64,000 nucleotides of DNA from Variovorax boronicumulans (GTDB lineage: Bacteria; Pseudomonadota; Gammaproteobacteria; Burkholderiales; Burkholderiaceae_C), in assembly GCF_029892485.1 (NCBI RefSeq), contig NZ_JARXVG010000010.1, positions 186,001 to 250,000 on the forward strand, read 5' to 3'. This document shows positions 60,740 through 64,000 of this stretch, piece by piece. A model generated the notes under the pieces. It did no database searches. It saw nothing but the letters and a program-made list of their open reading frames with translations, and had not been told where the DNA came from. Each line of letters opens with the position of its first letter. The stretch's first letter is position 1. Made by a program: the position numbers and the translations under genes.

Positions 60740-61351
60740 ATGCCATTGATGACCGCACAGGAAGCCGACTTCGGCCAGACCCCCTCCCAGACCGTGGGCC
60801 CCTACTTCGCCTACGGCCTCACCGCCACGCAGTACGGCTACGACTTCGACCAGCCCTTCGACGCCGTGCTGGCGCTCGACGGTGCCACCGGCCAGCGCAT
60901 CCGCCTCGAAGGCCGGGTGATCGACGGCGACGGCAACCCGATCGGCGATGCGCTGGTCGAGATCAGCCAGGCCGACGGCGAAGGCCGCTACCCGCAGACG
61001 CCCGAAGAAGCGCGCGCGCTGGGCTTTCGCGCCTTCGGCCGCGTGGGCACCGGCACCGATGCGCAGAACCGCTTCGTGTTCCACACCGTCAAGCCCGGCG
61101 CCGAATCGCCCGGCGAGGCACCGCACATCAATGTGATCGTGCTGATGCGCGGCCTGCTGCTGCATGCGTACACGCGCGTGTACTTCGGCGACGAGGCCGA
61201 GGCCAACGCGAAGGACGCGGTGCTTCAGAGCGTGCCGGCCGAGCGCCGCCACACGCTGATTGCCGAGCGCGTGGAGCAAGGCGGCGCGGTGAGCTACCGC
61301 TTCGACATCCGCATGCAGGGCGCGGACGAGACGGCGTTCTTCGACGTCTGA
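60740..61351 (+). CDS. pcaG: Protocatechuate 3,4-dioxygenase alpha subunit
   Basis: The structural alpha subunit, 203 residues, with TPSQTVGPYFAYGLT, EGRVIDGDGNPIGDALVEIS, and the C-terminal FDIRMQGADETAFFDV typical of PcaG. It starts 11 nt after pcaH with GGATTC as weak ribosome-binding site. A strong bidirectional terminator follows. Confidence 0.96.
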   Translation: MPLMTAQEADFGQTPSQTVGPYFAYGLTATQYGYDFDQPFDAVLALDGATGQRIRLEGRVIDGDGNPIGDALVEISQADGEGRYPQTPEEARALGFRAFGRVGTGTDAQNRFVFHTVKPGAESPGEAPHINVIVLMRGLLLHAYTRVYFGDEAEANAKDAVLQSVPAERRHTLIAERVEQGGAVSYRFDIRMQGADETAFFDV

Positions 61352-61375
61352 TCTGGGCTCAGGGAAATCCCGGCC

Positions 61376-61407
61376 ATAAAAAAACCCGCATCGCGCGGGT
61401 TTTTTTA
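61376..61407. terminator. Bidirectional intrinsic terminator
   Basis: AAAAAACCCGC, a short loop and GCGGGTTTTTTT make a hairpin with A-run before and T-run after, so it can work for pcaG (plus) and the cytochrome gene (minus), which converge here. Confidence 0.9.
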
Positions 61408-61425
61408 TGGAGAAGCGCGGAGCGC

Positions 61426-62121
61426 CTACTGTGCCGCGTGATGAATGCGCGACTCGGGCACCGTCTTCAGTTCGCCGGGCACCGAGCTGATGTAGCTGGC
61501 CAGCGTCTTGAGCTCGGCGTTGGTGAACTTCTTGGGTTCGACCTGGCCGGCCATCACCGCGTTCGAGCGGCCGAGGTGGACATTGTTCTTGACGCGGTAC
61601 GACTTCAGCGCCACGAAGAGGTAGTCGGCATGCTGGCCGGCCAGCTTGGGCACGGTGCCGTCGTTCGGGGTGTTGAAGTTGGCGCCGTGGCACTTGGTGC
61701 AGCTGTTGTCGGGGCCGTTGCGGCCGACCAGCGCGGTGATGTTCTCGGGCATGGCTTTGGCCAATGCGGCGGGCGGCGCATCGCCTTCCTTCACGCCCAA
61801 CTGGCTGTAATACGCGGCCACGTCGGCGATGTCCTGCTCGGAGAGCGAATCGGCAATGGCGCGCATGGTGGGGTGCTTGCGGTCGCCGCCCTTGTACGCG
61901 GTGAGCGCGGAGACGATGTAGGTGGCGCTCTGGCCAGCGATCATCGGCACCTTGTGGATCTCGGGGAAGCTGGCCTGGTAGCCGATGATGCCGTGGCAGC
62001 CCACGCACATCTGAACCTTCTTGGCTCCGTCCTGGGCCTTGCCAGTGACTTGCTGGGCTTGTGCCGAGAGCGTCACGCAAGCGACAGCAAGGGCAAACAT
62101 CGTGGTCAACAACTTGTTCAT
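61426..62121 (-). CDS. Periplasmic diheme cytochrome c (cytochrome c4 type)
   Basis: A 231-residue exported protein with a signal peptide (TMFALAVACVTLSAQAQ) and two CXXCH haem sites (CVGCHG and CTKCHG), each followed by the distal Met ligand region, as in cytochrome c4, an electron carrier to terminal oxidases. The ATG at 62121 is chosen by the signal peptide. It is convergent with pcaG across the terminator. Confidence 0.9.
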   Translation of the reverse strand: MNKLLTTMFALAVACVTLSAQAQQVTGKAQDGAKKVQMCVGCHGIIGYQASFPEIHKVPMIAGQSATYIVSALTAYKGGDRKHPTMRAIADSLSEQDIADVAAYYSQLGVKEGDAPPAALAKAMPENITALVGRNGPDNSCTKCHGANFNTPNDGTVPKLAGQHADYLFVALKSYRVKNNVHLGRSNAVMAGQVEPKKFTNAELKTLASYISSVPGELKTVPESRIHHAAQ

Positions 62122-62282
62122 TTTGCGCGCACAATCTCGTGGAGCTACAGTTTTTCGAATCAACATTCGATTATATGCAGGGGTCTTCCGGAACCCTGTG
62201 CAGGCCAACCCTGAGGCTGCACGACGCGCATCGAGTGTGTTCTTTTCTCCACCCTGCCTTTCCACTTCGCTTGCGTTCACTC

Positions 62283-63137
62283 ATGAAATTCAAGGGCTCA
62301 GACAACTACGTCGCCACTCAGGACCTGATGCTGGCGGTCAACGCCGCCATCACGCTCAAGCGCCCGCTGCTCGTCAAGGGCGAGCCCGGCACGGGCAAGA
62401 CCATGCTGGCCGAGGAAGTGGCGCAATCGCTGGGGCTGCCGCTCCTGCAGTGGCACATCAAGTCGACCACCAAGGCGCAGCAGGGCCTGTATGAATACGA
62501 CGCGGTGAGCCGCCTGCGCGACTCGCAACTGTCCGACGTCGACGGCGGCGAGCGCGTCAAGGACATCCAGAACTACATCGTCAAGGGCGTGCTCTGGCAG
62601 GCCTTCACGGCCGACGAGCCGGTGGCCCTTCTCATCGACGAGATCGACAAGGCCGACATCGAATTCCCGAACGACCTGCTGCGCGAAATCGACCGCATGG
62701 AGTTCTACTGCTACGAGACGCGCGAACTCATCCGCGCCAAGCACCGGCCGGTGGTGTTCATCACATCCAACAACGAGAAGGAGCTGCCCGATGCGTTCCT
62801 GCGCCGCTGCTTCTTCCACTACATCAAGTTCCCCGATGCCGAGACGATGAAGCACATCGTCGCCGTGCACTTCCCGGGCCTCAAGCAAGAGCTGCTCACG
62901 GCCGCGATGAAGACCTTCTACGACGTGCGCAACCTGCCCGGCCTCAAGAAGAAGCCCTCGACCTCCGAGTTGCTCGACTGGCTCAAGCTGCTGGTGGCCG
63001 AAGACATCCCCCTCGAAGCCCTGCAGAGCAAGGACGACAAGGTCGCCGTGCCGCCGCTGGTGGGCGCGCTGCTCAAGAACGAGCAGGACGTGACGCTCTT
63101 CGAGAAGCTGGTCTTCATGCAGCGCAACAACCGATGA
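62283..63137 (+). CDS. MoxR-family AAA+ ATPase
   Basis: A 284-residue ATPase with Walker A GEPGTGKT, LLIDEIDKAD as Walker B, and sensor-1 TSNNEKELPDAFLRRC. MoxR proteins act as chaperones that mature metallo- or vWA-containing complexes. The next gene starts inside its last codons (ATGA), but no vWA partner is near. The start at 62283 is fixed by MKFKGSDNYVATQDL. Confidence 0.9.
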   Translation: MKFKGSDNYVATQDLMLAVNAAITLKRPLLVKGEPGTGKTMLAEEVAQSLGLPLLQWHIKSTTKAQQGLYEYDAVSRLRDSQLSDVDGGERVKDIQNYIVKGVLWQAFTADEPVALLIDEIDKADIEFPNDLLREIDRMEFYCYETRELIRAKHRPVVFITSNNEKELPDAFLRRCFFHYIKFPDAETMKHIVAVHFPGLKQELLTAAMKTFYDVRNLPGLKKKPSTSELLDWLKLLVAEDIPLEALQSKDDKVAVPPLVGALLKNEQDVTLFEKLVFMQRNNR

Positions 63138-63385
63138 GCGAATCGCCGCGGCCGCATCCGACGAGCCAGCTGCTCAAGCTGGGCGTGGCCCAGGCGGTGA
63201 TGTTCGTCATCGGTGCGCTGCTCGGCCGCTGGGTCGGGCTGCTGCTGGGGCTCGACGCCTTCGGCGCCGCGGGCTACGGCAACAAGGAAATCTTCGGCAT
63301 CCTGCTGATCGGCCTGGGCGGCGGTGGCGGGGTGCAGATCGCGCGCGCCTGGTATGTGCGCAAGTACGGCAATCCGAGAAGCTGA
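63134..63385 (+). CDS. Small membrane protein
   Basis: An 83-residue protein with two membrane helices (KLGVAQAVMFVIGALLGRWV and IFGILLIGLGGGGGVQIARA). The ATG overlaps the MoxR stop. No domain is recognised; the coupling suggests a shared role with the ATPase. Confidence 0.7.
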   Translation: MSESPRPHPTSQLLKLGVAQAVMFVIGALLGRWVGLLLGLDAFGAAGYGNKEIFGILLIGLGGGGGVQIARAWYVRKYGNPRS

Positions 63386-63403
63386 AATTCAGGGGTGTGT
63401 GAG

Positions 63404-63991
63404 ATGGCGTTTGTCGAACCTGTCACGTTGAAGGCCCGCGACATCGCGCTGGTGCCGCTGGCGCTGGCCCACGAAGAGGGCCTGCGCGCCGCGGCCGCCG
63501 ACGGCGAGCTCTGGAAGCTGCGCGTCACCTCCGTGCCCGAGCCCGAGAACACCCGCGCCTACATCGAGACCGCGCTGAAAACGGCCGATCGCTTCGCCTT
63601 CGCGGTGACCGAAGCCGCCACCGGCACGGTGCTCGGCAGCACCAGCTTCCACGACATCCTGCCCGGCGTGAAGCGCGTCGAAATTGGCTACACCTGGTAC
63701 GCCGCGCGCTGCCAGCGCACCCACGTCAACACCACCTGCAAGCTGCTGATGCTCACGCATGCGTTCGATACGCTCGGCTGCAACGTGGTGGGCTGGCGCA
63801 CCGACAACTTCAACTTCGCCTCGCAGCGCGCCATCGAGCGGCTGGGCGCGAAGAAAGACGGCGTGATTCGCGGCCATGCGATGCGCCGCGACGGCACCAT
63901 CCGCGACACCGTCATGTACAGCCTGCGCGCGGGCGAATGGCCTGAGGTGAAGGCCCAGCTGCTCTACCTGCTCGACAAGCCGCGCGACTGA
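63404..63991 (+). CDS. GNAT-family acetyltransferase
   Basis: A 195-residue acetyltransferase with the RimJ/RimL-type pattern: ITS-like DRFAFAVTEAATGTVLGS, then EIGYTWYAARCQRTHVNTTC (acetyl-CoA site) and a C-terminal NFASQRAIERLGAKKDGVIR. It probably acetylates a small molecule or ribosomal N-terminus; the substrate is unknown. The start is ATG 63404 rather than GTG 63395. Confidence 0.85.
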   Translation: MAFVEPVTLKARDIALVPLALAHEEGLRAAAADGELWKLRVTSVPEPENTRAYIETALKTADRFAFAVTEAATGTVLGSTSFHDILPGVKRVEIGYTWYAARCQRTHVNTTCKLLMLTHAFDTLGCNVVGWRTDNFNFASQRAIERLGAKKDGVIRGHAMRRDGTIRDTVMYSLRAGEWPEVKAQLLYLLDKPRD

Positions 63992-64000
63992 ACCACAAGG

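Overview
The window is GC-rich and densely coded, with tight ATGA overlaps between genes. The combination of a Tad pilus locus, split pca (protocatechuate) genes, Bug-type binding proteins and DUF1841/DUF3613 proteins points to a betaproteobacterium of the Burkholderiales, most like a Variovorax-type Comamonadaceae. That assignment is inferred from gene content and protein style, because no rRNA gene is present.

Region 1 (1-8150) is an RNA-repair island. A sigma54 activator gene (rtcR) faces a long minus-strand operon: rsr (the Ro60 orthologue, carrying an apparent 2-nt frameshift), four tandem Y-RNA-like (Yrl) genes, an unknown 166-aa gene, rtcB (RNA ligase), a 45-aa ORF, an unknown gene, a polymerase-beta-type nucleotidyltransferase, and rtcA (cut by the window edge). 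A sigma54 promoter with exact -24/-12 spacing lies in front of rsr. Three of the four Yrl RNAs carry permuted tRNA-like modules with the T-arm before the D-arm. All four share a Ro-binding-type stem supported by covariation between the copies.

Region 2 (8151-22760) is mixed housekeeping and accessory content: a low-molecular-weight phosphatase, a DEDD exonuclease, a lipoprotein hydrolase, an ornithine cyclodeaminase-like enzyme, an RlmN-like radical SAM protein, a DUF2185 protein, a 916-aa TPR protein, and a glycine-rich autotransporter with an ESPR signal.

Region 3 (22767-27367) is the lower beta-ketoadipate branch, pcaI-pcaJ-pcaF plus a Bug-type binding protein, divergent from an IclR regulator. 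The upper step, pcaHG with divergent pcaQ, is 33 kb away (58903-61351). pcaB, pcaC and pcaD are not in the window.

Region 4 (27443-45144) holds a TPR/NTF2-like protein paired with an L,D-transpeptidase. It is followed by a complete Tad/Flp pilus locus (two Flp pilins, prepilin peptidase, cpaBCEF, tadBCD, a DUF3613 protein, three TadE/F/G-type pseudopilins) ending in a sigma54-type activator with a degenerate receiver domain.

Region 5 (45226-58063, minus strand) looks like one surface-adhesion system: a 1318-aa low-complexity secreted protein with a retention-module-like N-terminus, an approximately 137-residue Asp-Ala tract and two arrays of GLLG-type repeats; an OmpA/Pal-like lipoprotein; a 1027-aa fusion of an alpha/alpha-toroid-like domain to a degenerate MurF-like ligase; a 92-aa membrane protein; and a type I secretion ABC/HlyD/TolC set. 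GTTAC/GTAAC motifs recur in front of the pilus locus, the secretion genes and the adhesin, which could mean shared control.

The right end (58378-64000) has DUF1841, pcaQ/pcaHG, a diheme cytochrome c, a MoxR-type ATPase, a small membrane protein and a GNAT acetyltransferase.
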